From assembly GCF_001941445.1 (NCBI RefSeq), contig NZ_CP009245.1:1635992-1699991 (forward strand): a stretch of 64,000 bases of DNA. Reading direction: 5' to 3'. Position numbers and translations under genes: made by a program. Origin of the DNA: Corynebacterium aquilae DSM 44791. GTDB taxonomy: Bacteria > Actinomycetota > Actinomycetes > Mycobacteriales > Mycobacteriaceae. The notes beneath the pieces were generated by a model that had not been told where the DNA came from, searched no databases, and was given only the letters and a program-made list of their open reading frames with translations. Of this stretch, positions 27,363 through 36,756 are shown piece after piece. The stretch's first letter is position 1. The number at the start of each line of letters is the position of its first letter.

Positions 27363-27404
27363 CACCACAAACCCCACAGGCGCCAACAAGTACTCCAGCC
27401 AAGG

Positions 27405-27410
27405 TAGGCT
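27405..27410 (+). promoter_or_regulatory. -10 box of the RNase D gene, leaderless start
   Basis: TAGGCT ends 8 nt before GTG 27419; no ribosome site. Confidence 0.5.
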
Positions 27411-27418
27411 GTCTACAC

Positions 27419-28639
27419 GTGACAACAACCCACGTTAGCCGACCCCAAGGTGGCACACCGCCCGTCTACGCCACCGCCACCCAATTTAGGCAAGCAGCCC
27501 AACTGCTCGCCGCCGGAAAAGGCCCCATCGCCCTCGACGCCGAACGCGCCTCCAGCTTCCGCTACGGCGAACGAGCCTTCCTCATCCAAGCCCACCGCGC
27601 AGGCACCGGCACCATCCTCATCGCCCCCGAAGCCGACCGCGCCGCCTGCTCCGCAGCACTCGCCCCAGTGCTCAACGGCCACACCTGGGTCCTCCACTCC
27701 GCACACAACGACCTGCCCTGCCTCAAAATGCTCGGGCTGGAACCCGGCGACCTCATCGACACCGAAATCGCCGCCCTCATGCTCCACGAACCCCGCACCG
27801 GACTAGGAGCACTCGTCGAAGCCAACCTCAACATCGTGCTGGAAAAAGCCCACAGCAACGAAGACTGGTCCCGCACCCCGCTGCCCCGCGACTGGTTGGA
27901 CTACGCCGCCCTCGACGTCGAATACCTCCTGCCGCTAGCCGAAATCTTCTGCACCGACCTCAAAGAAGAAGGCAAACTCGAATACTTCCAGCAGGAATGC
28001 GCCTTCATCGTCGCCGAAGCCGCACACGCCCCCACTGAAGAAAAAGCCTGGAACCAGCTCAAAGGCGCCCACGCGCTGACCACCGCCACCTCCCAACGCG
28101 TCGCCGCAGCCCTGGACGCCTTCCGCCACAGCGAAGGCGCAGCCACCGACACCAGCGTGCAAAAAATCCTGCCCAACAAAGCCCTCATCGCCGCAGCCCT
28201 TCGCCCCCCGAGCTCCATCCGACAACTACGGCAACTCCCCCTCGGGCGGCGCATCCCCGGCACCTACCTGCCACGCCTGCTCGACACCATCGCCGCGGCC
28301 AAAGCCGCAACAGGACGACCCCCACGCGTCGAAAAAAACCACCGCGCACACGACACCCACCACGCCCTGTCCTCCAACCGCTGGCGCGACGACGACACCC
28401 TCATCGACACCTGGGATAAGGTTCGAGACACCGTCGAAACCATCGCCGAGGAAATGACCATCGACCGGCGCTGCCTCCCCAACAACGCCACCCTCAAGGC
28501 CGTCACCATGACAATCGTGGACGCCCCCGCAGACACCGCCAACATGGAAAACCTCATCCGAGACAGCCTGCAGCAACAGCAGGCCCGCCCCTGGCAAATC
28601 GACGCACTCGCCGAACCACTAGCAGCACTAGCCAAATAA
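27419..28639 (+). CDS. RNase D-like 3'-5' exoribonuclease with HRDC domain
   Basis: A 406-residue DEDD exonuclease. IALDAERASSFRY supplies the first Asp-Glu pair, LHSAHNDLPCLKMLGL the second Asp, and DWLDYAALDVEYLLPL the Exo III Tyr/Asp motif. The HRDC nucleic-acid-binding domain spans about 215-290. A further C-terminal helical part ends the protein. Substrates are probably structured RNAs such as tRNA precursors. Confidence 0.9.
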   Translation: MTTTHVSRPQGGTPPVYATATQFRQAAQLLAAGKGPIALDAERASSFRYGERAFLIQAHRAGTGTILIAPEADRAACSAALAPVLNGHTWVLHSAHNDLPCLKMLGLEPGDLIDTEIAALMLHEPRTGLGALVEANLNIVLEKAHSNEDWSRTPLPRDWLDYAALDVEYLLPLAEIFCTDLKEEGKLEYFQQECAFIVAEAAHAPTEEKAWNQLKGAHALTTATSQRVAAALDAFRHSEGAATDTSVQKILPNKALIAAALRPPSSIRQLRQLPLGRRIPGTYLPRLLDTIAAAKAATGRPPRVEKNHRAHDTHHALSSNRWRDDDTLIDTWDKVRDTVETIAEEMTIDRRCLPNNATLKAVTMTIVDAPADTANMENLIRDSLQQQQARPWQIDALAEPLAALAK

Positions 28640-28643
28640 AACA

Positions 28644-28690
28644 CCAAAGGTCGTTGCCCTCCTACCAAAAGGTGGGGGCAACGACCTTGT
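28644..28690. terminator. Bidirectional terminator between the RNase D gene and dxs
   Basis: Perfect 13-bp arms AAGGTCGTTGCCC / GGGCAACGACCTT between convergent genes. Confidence 0.85.
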
Positions 28691-28702
28691 GCGTAAACGG
28701 CT

Positions 28703-30655
28703 CTATTTCTCTTGCGCCAGCTGATCTTCGGCGTCGAGCCACTCATCAACCCAGTGGGTGACCTGATCAACGACGCCATCAACATCCATGCCCAAATCCG
28801 CCAGCAAAGCATCACGGCTAGCGTGCTCCAGGAACTGCTGCGGAACCGCAATACGGCGCACCGGAACATCGATCTCAGCGGCAGACAACGCCTCAGCGAT
28901 CAGCGAACCCACGCCACCGTGAATCATGCCGTCCTCGACCGTCACCACCATGTCATGGTCGGCAGCCAAAGCCACCACCGAGGGCGCCACCGGGATCACC
29001 CAACGCGGATCGATAACCGTGACATTGATCCCCACCGCATTGAGCTCAGCAGCCGCAGCCAAACAGGTATGAGCCATCGCGCCAACGGAAACAATCAACA
29101 CATCGACCGGACGCCCCTCGTCGTCATCTACCTCGGCGGTAGCCGCCACATGCACCTCGCCATAAGCAAGCACATCAACGCCGTCGTCAAAGGTTTCGAT
29201 CGCCTCAATGGGGGCCGGCAAGTTACCCTTCGGGAAACGCACCACCGTCGGGCCATCATCAACCGCAACAGCCTCGTCGAGTAGCTCACTGAGCAACACC
29301 CCATCACGGGGAGCAGCCACCCGCACTCCGGGGACGATGCCACACATGGACATATCCCACACACCATTGTGGCTAGCCCCATCAGAGCCGGTAATGCCAG
29401 CACGGTCAAGGACGAACGTCACCGGCAGCTTCATCAGCGCCACATCCATCAACAACTGATCGAAAGCGCGGTTCAGGAAGGTCGAATAGATAGCGACCAC
29501 GGGGTGCATCCCGCCCAGCGCGAGTCCCGCCGCTGAAGCGGCAGCATGCTGCTCGGCGATACCCACGTCGAAAAAGCGCTCCGGGAACTTCTCCCCGAAC
29601 TTTGCCAACCCGGTAGGCCCAGCCATTGCGGCGGTGATCGCAACGATGTCTTCACGCTCTTCACCGAGCTCCACCAGGCGCTGAGCAAAAGCTTTCGTCC
29701 AGCCCGGCTTCGACTCCGCCACCGGAACACCGGTCGCCGGATTAATCACCCCGGTCGAGTGCATCAAGTCGGCAACATTGTTTTCCGCCGGGGCATAACC
29801 ACGCCCCTTCTCAGTGACCACGTGCACGATGATCGGACCGTCATAGTCGCGGGCATAACGCAAAGCATGCTCGAGCTGGTTAAAACGGTGCCCATCCACC
29901 GGGCCGACGTACTTCATCCCCAGCTCGGGGAACATGGTGCTCGGCAGCACCGTGTGCTTCACGCCCTCCTTGAAGGCGTGCATCGCCTCAAAAGTTCGTT
30001 TGCCGACCCATCCCATAGAGTTCAGGGTGGTTTTGCCCTTCTCCATCACCTTGTCGTAGAAGGGCTGCATCCGCAGATCCGCAAGGTTATCGGCCAAACC
30101 GCCGATTGTCGGTGAGTAGGAACGACCATTGTCGTTGACCACGATGACAACGTTGCGATCCTTATCTGCCGCAATATTGTTCAACGCCTCCCAGCACATT
30201 CCGCCAGTCAGCGCACCATCTCCCACCACTGCGACTACACAGCGGTCGGATTGGCCACCAATGCGAAACGCCTTAGACAGACCGTCTGCATAGGACAGGG
30301 ATGCTGAAGCGTGGGAAGATTCCGTCCAATCGTGATCCGATTCGGCCGGGCTGGTGTAACCGGACAATCCCCCACGTTGACGCAAAGTATCGAACTGGTC
30401 GCGACGCCCGGTCAAAATCTTGTGGACATACGACTGGTGGGAGGTATCAAAAATGATCGGATCGTTCGGAGAATCGAACACCCGGTGAAGCGCCAATGTC
30501 AGTTCCACCACGCCAAGATTGGGACCCAAGTGGCCGCCGGTGGCAGAAACCTTCTCGACGAGGAAGTTGCGGATTTCCTGAGCCAGAAGATCCATCTGGT
30601 CGTCGTCGAGCGCCGTGAGATCAGCAGGCGATGTCAATGATTCAAGGATGCTCAT
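28703..30655 (-). CDS. dxs: 1-deoxy-D-xylulose-5-phosphate synthase
   Basis: A 650-residue thiamine-diphosphate enzyme joining pyruvate and glyceraldehyde 3-phosphate, the first step of the MEP isoprenoid pathway. [16 protein letters not shown] and [13 protein letters not shown] give the ThDP/Mg site. [18 protein letters not shown] is the transketolase-like motif with the catalytic Glu. [17 protein letters not shown] marks the pyrimidine domain. It starts ATG 30655. Confidence 0.97.
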   Translation of the reverse strand: MSILESLTSPADLTALDDDQMDLLAQEIRNFLVEKVSATGGHLGPNLGVVELTLALHRVFDSPNDPIIFDTSHQSYVHKILTGRRDQFDTLRQRGGLSGYTSPAESDHDWTESSHASASLSYADGLSKAFRIGGQSDRCVVAVVGDGALTGGMCWEALNNIAADKDRNVVIVVNDNGRSYSPTIGGLADNLADLRMQPFYDKVMEKGKTTLNSMGWVGKRTFEAMHAFKEGVKHTVLPSTMFPELGMKYVGPVDGHRFNQLEHALRYARDYDGPIIVHVVTEKGRGYAPAENNVADLMHSTGVINPATGVPVAESKPGWTKAFAQRLVELGEEREDIVAITAAMAGPTGLAKFGEKFPERFFDVGIAEQHAAASAAGLALGGMHPVVAIYSTFLNRAFDQLLMDVALMKLPVTFVLDRAGITGSDGASHNGVWDMSMCGIVPGVRVAAPRDGVLLSELLDEAVAVDDGPTVVRFPKGNLPAPIEAIETFDDGVDVLAYGEVHVAATAEVDDDEGRPVDVLIVSVGAMAHTCLAAAAELNAVGINVTVIDPRWVIPVAPSVVALAADHDMVVTVEDGMIHGGVGSLIAEALSAAEIDVPVRRIAVPQQFLEHASRDALLADLGMDVDGVVDQVTHWVDEWLDAEDQLAQEK

Positions 30656-30716
30656 GGGCGAACGCTAAAAATCCTTCTCGTCAAAATCCCGTTACTTTTC
30701 TCAAGGGCTTGCGCCT

Positions 30717-30742
30717 GGCTTTTTAGGGGCTGCTAAAAAGCC
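30717..30742. repeat. 10-bp perfect inverted repeat upstream of dxs
   Basis: GGCTTTTTAG and CTAAAAAGCC separated by GGGCTG, 62 bp upstream of the dxs start. It could be an operator or an RNA hairpin. The rest of the gap from 30656 to 30950 shows nothing else recognisable. Confidence 0.7.
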
Positions 30743-30950
30743 ATACCCTTCACACGTGCGAACACGCTCAACATCCAAGGGCGCTACGAGCAACTCGGGG
30801 TTTTAGTCACTCGAACGTGGCACACCAGACGACGGCAACAGCGCAGGGCTATATGGTTTCCGTCGTCCAGCGACCACAGCTGAACTCGATACCCCACAGC
30901 GTAGCTAGTGGATGCATTCGCGCTCAGGCTTGGGTGGTTATCCGACTAGT

Positions 30951-32204
30951 CTACGTCGCAGGAACCAACAGTGCGAAAGTCTCACTATGGTGCGTTGCCG
31001 GGAACGCATCGAAGACGACAAGTTCAGCGAGACGATATCCACCGTCAGCCCAGGTCGCAATATCCCGGGCGAAGGTCGCGGGGTCACAACCAACATGTAT
31101 GACCGCGCCCGGTTTCCGCTCACAGACACCACGGATGACCGACTCGCCCGCCCCTTGGCGAGGCGGATCGCACACCACGATATCGGGGTGCGGCAGATTC
31201 GGGATGACCTTCGCACAGTCGCCACCGTGGAAAACCACGGCGTCGCTATCGCCGCGTCCCGGTTCGGAATCAACCACATGGGCGACAAGCGCAAACTGGG
31301 CCTGCTGGGCTGCCCGCACAATGGTGTGGGCAAAGACGCCAACCCCACCAAACAAATCCCACGCAATCAATTCGCGGGCAGACGACTGCTCGCTGTCGTC
31401 TGCGCCCAGAACCACGCGAACCCAATCAGCAATCACGGCGTCATAGGCCTGCGGGGCTTGACTGTGGGCTTGCCAGAACCCTTCCACGGGAACCGTGAAA
31501 GTGTGGCCGGCAACGTCCTGGTTCAACAGGCGAGGCCCCGCCACCGCGGTAGTCACCGTGCGGGCCCGACGCCCTCGAGAGGGGGCGCGAACTTCCACGA
31601 TGCCTACGGCTCCCGCTGAGTCGATTCCCGCCACCACTTCGCTGCCGGGGGTGTAAGGCCCACAGTTGTGAATCTGCGCCCACAACGTGGGCTCGACCTG
31701 ACTGCAGGTATGCCCGGCAACCACTTCGCGGGACTGCGCCCTGCGCTGTCCCGCGTGCCCTTGAGCATCGACACCGAGGCGCACGCGGGTGCGCCATCCG
31801 GTTGTCGGCTCCAAGGATCGCAATTGTGGGGTGATACCGAGTTCTGTGGTGTCGATTTGGCCGATTCGCCTAAGGCAGTCTTGCAGCACCTCGACTTTAA
31901 GTTGACCTGCCACATCCGGGGCGATGTGATGGTAATCGCAGCAGCCAGCCCCCTGAGAGGCAGCAGCACACGCGCCAGCAACCCGCTGCGCGGAAGGCTC
32001 AACAACCTCTATCAGGCGCGCGCGAGCGAAGTTTTTCTTCACCTGAGTCAGACGGGCGCGCACCTTTTCGCCGGGGATCACCCCGGAGATGAAAACCACC
32101 CGGTTGTCGAGGGTGGCAATAAATTCGCCACCGGCGGCGGGGCGCAGAACGTCGAGGACGACGACGTCGCCCACCGCCGGGGATGCGGCTAGGTCATCAC
32201 TCAC
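30951..32204 (-). CDS. TRAM-domain class I RNA methyltransferase (TrmA/RlmC-like)
   Basis: A 417-residue protein. An N-terminal TRAM/OB domain (VGDVVVLDVLRPAAGGEF, VFISGVIPGEKVRARLTQV) is followed by a Cys-bearing segment (GACAAASQGAGCCDYHHI) that may hold a metal cluster. A C-terminal SAM domain has WDLFGGVGVFAHTIV, VCDPPRQGAG, and GCDPATFARDI with the likely nucleophilic Cys. Such enzymes make m5U or related bases in tRNA or rRNA; the exact target cannot be told. The GTG start overlaps the stop of the DUF3710 gene by 4 bp. Confidence 0.88.
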   Translation of the reverse strand: MSDDLAASPAVGDVVVLDVLRPAAGGEFIATLDNRVVFISGVIPGEKVRARLTQVKKNFARARLIEVVEPSAQRVAGACAAASQGAGCCDYHHIAPDVAGQLKVEVLQDCLRRIGQIDTTELGITPQLRSLEPTTGWRTRVRLGVDAQGHAGQRRAQSREVVAGHTCSQVEPTLWAQIHNCGPYTPGSEVVAGIDSAGAVGIVEVRAPSRGRRARTVTTAVAGPRLLNQDVAGHTFTVPVEGFWQAHSQAPQAYDAVIADWVRVVLGADDSEQSSARELIAWDLFGGVGVFAHTIVRAAQQAQFALVAHVVDSEPGRGDSDAVVFHGGDCAKVIPNLPHPDIVVCDPPRQGAGESVIRGVCERKPGAVIHVGCDPATFARDIATWADGGYRLAELVVFDAFPATHHSETFALLVPAT

Positions 32205-33058
32205 TTGTCGTCGGCCTTCATCTGGTCGAGCGCGCTCGCCTGGGCGGTGTCGGGTTGCGGCTCAGCTGCAGCTTCTTGTGCGGCAGCTGCCTCAGCCTGA
32301 CGCTGCGCTTCCATCTCCGCGACCTGAGGCGCCCACTGATCTTTGTTTTCCATGGCGTTGCGCACCTGGTTGGCCAGCGCCTCGGGAAGTTCGATCGGCA
32401 AAGAGTTGCCGGGCGGGAAGGGCTCGTCGCCACGCTTGACGAAGGTGCGGGCAATGACTTCACGGCCAAGCAGCGCCATGTCGTCGGCACGGTCGGCGGG
32501 GCCTGCCAAGGTCATGCGCAGCAGCCAACGGGGGCCGTCCACACCGATCATGCGGATCACGGCTTCCCCGGCGCGCCCGACGACTTCGCGGCCCCAGGGG
32601 CCGCGTTCGACGGTGACGTCGAGTCCGTCGGCGCGCATGCCTTCTGCGATGTCGCGGCAGGCTTCACGCCATTGGCCGGCGGTGCGGGGGGCGGCGAAGG
32701 CGACGGGGGTGATGCGGCCGTGTTCGGTGACGATGTGGAGCAGGCGGGGGCCTTCGGGGCCCATTTCGACCTGGACTTCGGAGCGCAGTGGCAGGGGGAT
32801 TTGCATGGATCCTAGGTCGAGGATGCCGGCGGAGAAGTCGGAGAAGTCGAATTCGTCGAGGGAGACGGAGTTGGCGTCGAAGGGGCCTTTTTCGCCTTCG
32901 ACTGCGTCGTGGAGGGGGTCCGGGGTGTCGAAGTCTGCGTTGAGCCCGGTGACGGTGTTGTCTTCGTCGGGGAGGTCGGTGGGGGTGTCGTGTTCGGTGG
33001 TGGGGGTGTGGTTGGGGTCTTCGTCGTCTTTTTTCTTAGCGAAGGGCCATAGAGCCAT
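32201..33058 (-). CDS. DUF3710-family protein
   Basis: A 285-residue protein beginning MALWPFAKKKDDEDP, typical of this actinobacterial family. An acidic region is followed by a conserved core (MQIPLPLRSEVQVEMGPEGP, GVDGPRWLLRMTLAG, LLGREVIARTFVKRGDEPFP). The tail is Gln/Ala/Glu-rich. AAGGAACG lies 7 nt before the ATG. It lies next to dut, as in related genomes. Function unknown. Confidence 0.85.
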   Translation of the reverse strand: MALWPFAKKKDDEDPNHTPTTEHDTPTDLPDEDNTVTGLNADFDTPDPLHDAVEGEKGPFDANSVSLDEFDFSDFSAGILDLGSMQIPLPLRSEVQVEMGPEGPRLLHIVTEHGRITPVAFAAPRTAGQWREACRDIAEGMRADGLDVTVERGPWGREVVGRAGEAVIRMIGVDGPRWLLRMTLAGPADRADDMALLGREVIARTFVKRGDEPFPPGNSLPIELPEALANQVRNAMENKDQWAPQVAEMEAQRQAEAAAAQEAAAEPQPDTAQASALDQMKADDK

Positions 33059-33150
33059 GGGGGTTCGTTCCTTTTGTTGGTTTTTGTCTGTGCGCCCGAG
33101 TTTACGTGGTGCTGTGGTGGTGTTGGGGTGGGGGTTGGGTGGTGTGGCGT

Positions 33151-33645
33151 TTAGTGGGGGTGGTTGTCGGTGATGCCGGTGGAGCCGTAGCCGCCGGTTC
33201 CGCGGTCGGTGGTGTCGAGTTCTTCGACTTCGGTGAAGTCGACGAGTTCGACTTTTTGGATGAGTAGTTGGGCGATGCGGTCGCCGCGGGTGATGTGGAT
33301 GGGTTCTGCGGTGTCGTGGTTGATGAGGCAGACTTTGATTTCGCCTCGGTAGTCGGCGTCGATGGTGCCGGGGGTGTTGACGACGCTGAGGCCGTGTTTG
33401 AGGGCTAGTCCGCTGCGGGGGTGGATGAGGCCTACGTATCCGAGGGGCATGGCTAGGGCGATGCCGGTGGGGATGAGTTGTCGTTGTCCGGGTTGGAGGG
33501 TGGCGTCGGTTGTGGCGTAGAGGTCGACGCCGGCGTCGCCTCGGTGGGCGCGGCGTGGGAGGGGGAGGTTTTTGTCGAGTCGTTTGATGAGGAACTGTGG
33601 GGTGCTCTGTGGGGTGCTGGTGTGGGTGGGGTGTTGTTGGGTCAT
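33151..33645 (-). CDS. dut: dUTP diphosphatase
   Basis: A 164-residue trimeric dUTPase hydrolysing dUTP to dUMP. Motifs appear in order: [10 protein letters not shown] (1), [12 protein letters not shown] (2), [18 protein letters not shown] (3), [13 protein letters not shown] (4) and [10 protein letters not shown] (5, C-terminal arm). It is likely leaderless, with a -10 7 nt before the ATG. A Gln/Thr/Ser-rich 18-residue N-terminal extension precedes [10 protein letters not shown]. Confidence 0.97.
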   Translation of the reverse strand: MTQQHPTHTSTPQSTPQFLIKRLDKNLPLPRRAHRGDAGVDLYATTDATLQPGQRQLIPTGIALAMPLGYVGLIHPRSGLALKHGLSVVNTPGTIDADYRGEIKVCLINHDTAEPIHITRGDRIAQLLIQKVELVDFTEVEELDTTDRGTGGYGSTGITDNHPH

Positions 33646-33652
33646 GGTGTAA

Positions 33653-33658
33653 AGCCTA
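33653..33658 (-). promoter_or_regulatory. -10 box of dut, leaderless start
   Basis: TAGGCT on the minus strand ends 7 nt before the dut ATG. No ribosome site. Confidence 0.55.
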
Positions 33659-33705
33659 GCTAGGGGTGGGTGGCTTGGTTTCGCGGGGTGGTTTGGTGGT
33701 TGGGC

Positions 33706-33711
33706 TAGACT
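33706..33711 (+). promoter_or_regulatory. -10 box of the DUF3093 gene, leaderless start
   Basis: TAGACT ends 8 nt before GTG 33720. It lies 47 bp from the divergent dut -10. Confidence 0.5.
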
Positions 33712-33719
33712 CTTTGTCT

Positions 33720-34238
33720 GTGTCCGCTGCTGATTTGAGTTCTTCGCCCTCTGTTCCCCGTGTGATTTATCAGGAACGCCAATGGGTTCCCTGGTCTTGG
33801 TGGATTTTTGGTGCGTTTATTGTTGCTTTGACGACTGCGCAGTTGGCCCATAATCGTTCGGTTGTGTGGTTGGTTGTGCCGGCTGTGGTGTTGTCGGCTG
33901 TGGCTGTGTGGTCGTTGTTGTCGTTGTCGTCGACCCGGGTGGTGGTGGAGGTTGATGCTGATGGTTGTCGGTGGTTGAAGACGGGTGGGGCGGAGCTTCC
34001 GTGTGATGTGGTGTCGCGGACGTTGGCTGTTCCGGCGACGGCTAAGCGTAATGCGATGGGGCATCAGTTGGATCCGGCGGCGTTTGTGGTTTCTCATGGG
34101 TGGGTTAATGAGATGGCGATGTTTGTTTTGGATGATCCGGAGGATCCGACGCCGTATTGGTTGATTGGTTCGAGGGATCCGCAGGCGTTGATTGCGGCGT
34201 TTGTGGGGCCGGATGAGGCTGGGTCTTCGGCTGGGTAG
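33720..34238 (+). CDS. DUF3093-family membrane protein
   Basis: A 172-residue protein with two membrane segments (about 25-45 and 50-68), then a soluble domain: [35 protein letters not shown] and [18 protein letters not shown] are the family's conserved stretches. It is divergent from dut. Function unknown. The start GTG is chosen from the leaderless spacing; the frame is open to 33666. Confidence 0.85.
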   Translation: MSAADLSSSPSVPRVIYQERQWVPWSWWIFGAFIVALTTAQLAHNRSVVWLVVPAVVLSAVAVWSLLSLSSTRVVVEVDADGCRWLKTGGAELPCDVVSRTLAVPATAKRNAMGHQLDPAAFVVSHGWVNEMAMFVLDDPEDPTPYWLIGSRDPQALIAAFVGPDEAGSSAG

Positions 34239-34256
34239 TTGGTGTTGGGTTGTGTG

Positions 34257-34289
34257 GCCTGCCCCCGTTTTTTGGGGGTGGGCTTTTTT
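34257..34289 (+). terminator. Terminator after the DUF3093 gene
   Basis: GCCTGCCCCC / GGGGGTGGGC stem followed by six T. Confidence 0.85.
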
Positions 34290-34310
34290 GGTGGGTTGGG
34301 TGTGGGCATG

Positions 34311-34336
34311 AAAAAAAGGGCACCGGTGGGGTGCCC
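34311..34336 (-). terminator. Terminator after the DUF4193 gene
   Basis: Minus-strand GGGCACC / GGTGCCC stem followed by seven T. Confidence 0.88.
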
Positions 34337-34354
34337 TGGGGATGTGGGTTGGGG

Positions 34355-34648
34355 TTAGGCGCAGTCCATGCAGATGATGGTGCCGTCGTCTTCGGTGTGG
34401 TCGATGCGGTTGCGTCGTTGGACGATGAAGCAGGAGCCGCAGGTGAATTCGTCGGCGCGTCGGGGGACGACGGTGACGTTGATGTCTTCGCCGGACAGGT
34501 CGAGGGTTGGCAAGTCGTAGGATTCGACGACTTCGCCGTCGTCGTCCACGTCGAGGCTGGCGTTCTCGGCGGCTTTGAGGCCTTCGAGGGAGTCGGTCTC
34601 TAGGTCGTCGTCGACGCGGCGACGTGGTGCATCGTAGTCAGTTGCCAT
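34355..34648 (-). CDS. DUF4193-family small zinc-ribbon-like protein
   Basis: A 97-residue acidic protein beginning MATDYDAPRRRVDDDLETDS. It ends with two Cys pairs, FTCGSCFIVQRRNRI and IICMDCA, which likely bind zinc in an RbpA/DksA-like ribbon. The family is confined to actinobacteria and its position beside suhB is conserved. Function unknown. Confidence 0.88.
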   Translation of the reverse strand: MATDYDAPRRRVDDDLETDSLEGLKAAENASLDVDDDGEVVESYDLPTLDLSGEDINVTVVPRRADEFTCGSCFIVQRRNRIDHTEDDGTIICMDCA

Positions 34649-34757
34649 GGTGGTTTCCCGTCTTGGTTGGCGTGTTGGTCCGGGGGGCATCGGGTGAGTG
34701 CTGGATGCCTGGGCCGCAGCGAGGTTTTTCGCTGCCGTGTAAGCGGTTTACGGGGGC

Positions 34758-34785
34758 ATATTAAGCCACAATCTGGCTGTTGTCA
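34758..34785 (-). promoter_or_regulatory. Promoter of the DUF4193 gene
   Basis: Minus strand: -35-like TGACAA (34785-34780), a 16-nt spacer, and -10 TAATAT (34763-34758). Transcription would start ~100 nt before the ATG. Confidence 0.55.
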
Positions 34786-34841
34786 CCTCCATGACACGCC
34801 GTTGAGAAAAGGGGCTGGTCACGGGGCGTAAAAGGGGGACC

Positions 34842-35906
34842 TTAGTTGGGGTTTTGGTGGGTGTGGTCGGTGGTGTCGGGTAGTGGGTTCCATGCGCCGT
34901 GGGTGTGGAGGAGTTGGGCGAAGTCTGTGGCGGTGGTGGGGGTGGCGGCGAAGACGGGGATGCCGTCGCTGGCGCGGGTTTTAAAGGTGGGGATGATGAC
35001 GTGTGCGCCGGATTCGGCGGCGATGAGGGCGCCGGCGGCGAAGTCCCAGGGGTTGAGGGCGTGTTCGAAGTAGAGGTCGACTTGGCCGGCGGCGACTTGG
35101 CAGAGGTCGAGGGCTGCGCTGCCCATGCGGCGGATGTCGCGGATGGTGCCGAGGAGTTGGGTGATGAGTGCGCCTTGTTGTTGGCGGCGGTGGCTGTTGT
35201 AGGAGAATCCGGTGGCTAGCAGGCTGGTGGGGAGGTTGTCGGGTTGGTTGCAGTGCAGTGGGTAGCGTTCGCCGGCTGCGTCGGTGAGGGTGGCGCCGCC
35301 GCCGATGGTGGCTTCGTAGAGTTCTTCGGTGGCGGTGTTGATGACGGCGCCGGCGATGATGTGTCCGTTCCAGGCACAGGCGACGGAGATGGCGGACATG
35401 GGGATGTTGTAGAGGAAGTTGACGGTGCCGTCGATGGGGTCGATGATCCATTGGAAGGCGCTAGTGCCGGTGATGTTGCTGCCTTCTTCGCCGAGGATGG
35501 AGTCGTCGGGGCGGTGTTGTGTGAGGTAGGTGACGGCGAAGTTTTCGACTGCCATGTCGCAGGCAGTGACGGGGTCGCAGGCGGCTGATTTGGTGTGGTC
35601 GACGGTGTGGGCTGTGGCGTCGCTGTTGAGGGTTTGGTCGATGGTGGCCAGGCCGCCGATCGCGATGGCGCGGGCGTGGGCGGCGAGTTCTTCAAGGTCG
35701 ATGCCGTGGGTTTGGAGGGTGTGGCGTAGTTCGGCGGGGTCGTGGCCGATAGTGGGCGGTGGGGTGGGGTTGGTGGTGTCGTTGCTGTGGGGGGTTCGGC
35801 GGTTGTGGGGGTTGTGGTGGTAGTCGTAGGTGCGGATGCCGGGCTGGGCGAGCCAGGCGGTGGGGTCGGTGGCAGTGAAGGCGATGGGTTGGGGGTTGTG
35901 GTTCAT
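34842..35906 (-). CDS. suhB: Inositol monophosphatase family protein
   Basis: A 354-residue Mg-dependent phosphatase of the IMPase/SuhB family. ILGEEGSN, IIDPIDGTVNFLYNIP and NPWDFAAGALIAAESGA hold the metal-binding acidic residues. In this genus it supplies inositol or acts on related sugar phosphates. The ATG 35906 is the only plausible start. It yields a ~65-residue N-terminal extension rich in His, Asn, Pro and Thr that IMPases normally lack. Confidence 0.92.
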   Translation of the reverse strand: MNHNPQPIAFTATDPTAWLAQPGIRTYDYHHNPHNRRTPHSNDTTNPTPPPTIGHDPAELRHTLQTHGIDLEELAAHARAIAIGGLATIDQTLNSDATAHTVDHTKSAACDPVTACDMAVENFAVTYLTQHRPDDSILGEEGSNITGTSAFQWIIDPIDGTVNFLYNIPMSAISVACAWNGHIIAGAVINTATEELYEATIGGGATLTDAAGERYPLHCNQPDNLPTSLLATGFSYNSHRRQQQGALITQLLGTIRDIRRMGSAALDLCQVAAGQVDLYFEHALNPWDFAAGALIAAESGAHVIIPTFKTRASDGIPVFAATPTTATDFAQLLHTHGAWNPLPDTTDHTHQNPN

Positions 35907-35993
35907 GGTTTCTATGGTGACGCAGTGTCGCCGGTTGGCGCTACAGGGGTGGTGGTGCCCCCTGTGCGTGGCGGGATGGGTGGGTGCAGGCAG

Positions 35994-35999
35994 TAATGT
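35994..35999 (+). promoter_or_regulatory. -10 box of ppgK, leaderless start
   Basis: TAATGT ends 7 nt before the ATG at 36007; no ribosome site. Confidence 0.55.
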
Positions 36000-36006
36000 A
36001 CAAGTC

Positions 36007-36756
36007 ATGAGCAATCTTGGATTTGGCATTGATATTGGCGGTTCGGGCATTAAGGGCGCCGTGGTTGATTTGGATAGCGGCGATTTTGTGTCCGAGCGGA
36101 TCAAGATTTTGACTCCGAAGCCTGCGACTCCCCAGGCGGTTGCTGCGGTGGTTGCTGAGATTGTGTCGCAGGCGCAGTGGGAGGGCCCGGTGGGGATTAC
36201 GGTGCCGTCTGTGGTTATTGATCAGATTGCGTTGACGGCCGCCAATATTGATTCCAGTTGGGTGGGGGTTGATTGCGCGGAGTTGTTTGGCCGGGTGCTT
36301 GGCCGTGAGGTCTATGTGCTCAACGATGCGGATGCGGCGGGTATCGCGGAGGTTGCTTATGGGGATGAGCAGGCGCGTAGTGGTGCCACGATTTTGTTGA
36401 CCTTTGGCACGGGTATTGGTTCGGCGTTGATGGTTAATGGTGTGTTGTACCCGAATTCTGAATTGGGGCACATGATCATTGACGGCCAGGAGGCGGAGGC
36501 GTTTGCTTCGTCGGCGGCCAAGGATCGGGAGGAGCTGCGGTATAAGGAGTGGGCCAAGCGGGTCGATAAGGTGCTGCACGAGTTGGAGCGGCTGTTGAAT
36601 CCGCAGGCTTTTATTGTTGGCGGTGGCATTTCCCGGAAGGCGGAGAAGTGGGTTCCGCGGTTGACGGTGAAGGCCCCGGTGTATCCGGCGCGTTTGCGCA
36701 ATCGGGCGGGCATTGTGGGAGCAGCGTGGGCCGCTGCCCATGGGGTGCGTCCTTAA
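36007..36756 (+). CDS. ppgK: Polyphosphate glucokinase
   Basis: A 249-residue ROK-fold kinase phosphorylating glucose with polyphosphate or ATP. GFGIDIGGSGIKGAVVDLD is the phosphate-1 loop, LNDADAAGIAE holds the catalytic Asp, and LLTFGTGIGSALMVNG the phosphate-2 region. Length matches the family. It is divergent from suhB, with 100 bp between starts. Confidence 0.95.
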   Translation: MSNLGFGIDIGGSGIKGAVVDLDSGDFVSERIKILTPKPATPQAVAAVVAEIVSQAQWEGPVGITVPSVVIDQIALTAANIDSSWVGVDCAELFGRVLGREVYVLNDADAAGIAEVAYGDEQARSGATILLTFGTGIGSALMVNGVLYPNSELGHMIIDGQEAEAFASSAAKDREELRYKEWAKRVDKVLHELERLLNPQAFIVGGGISRKAEKWVPRLTVKAPVYPARLRNRAGIVGAAWAAAHGVRP

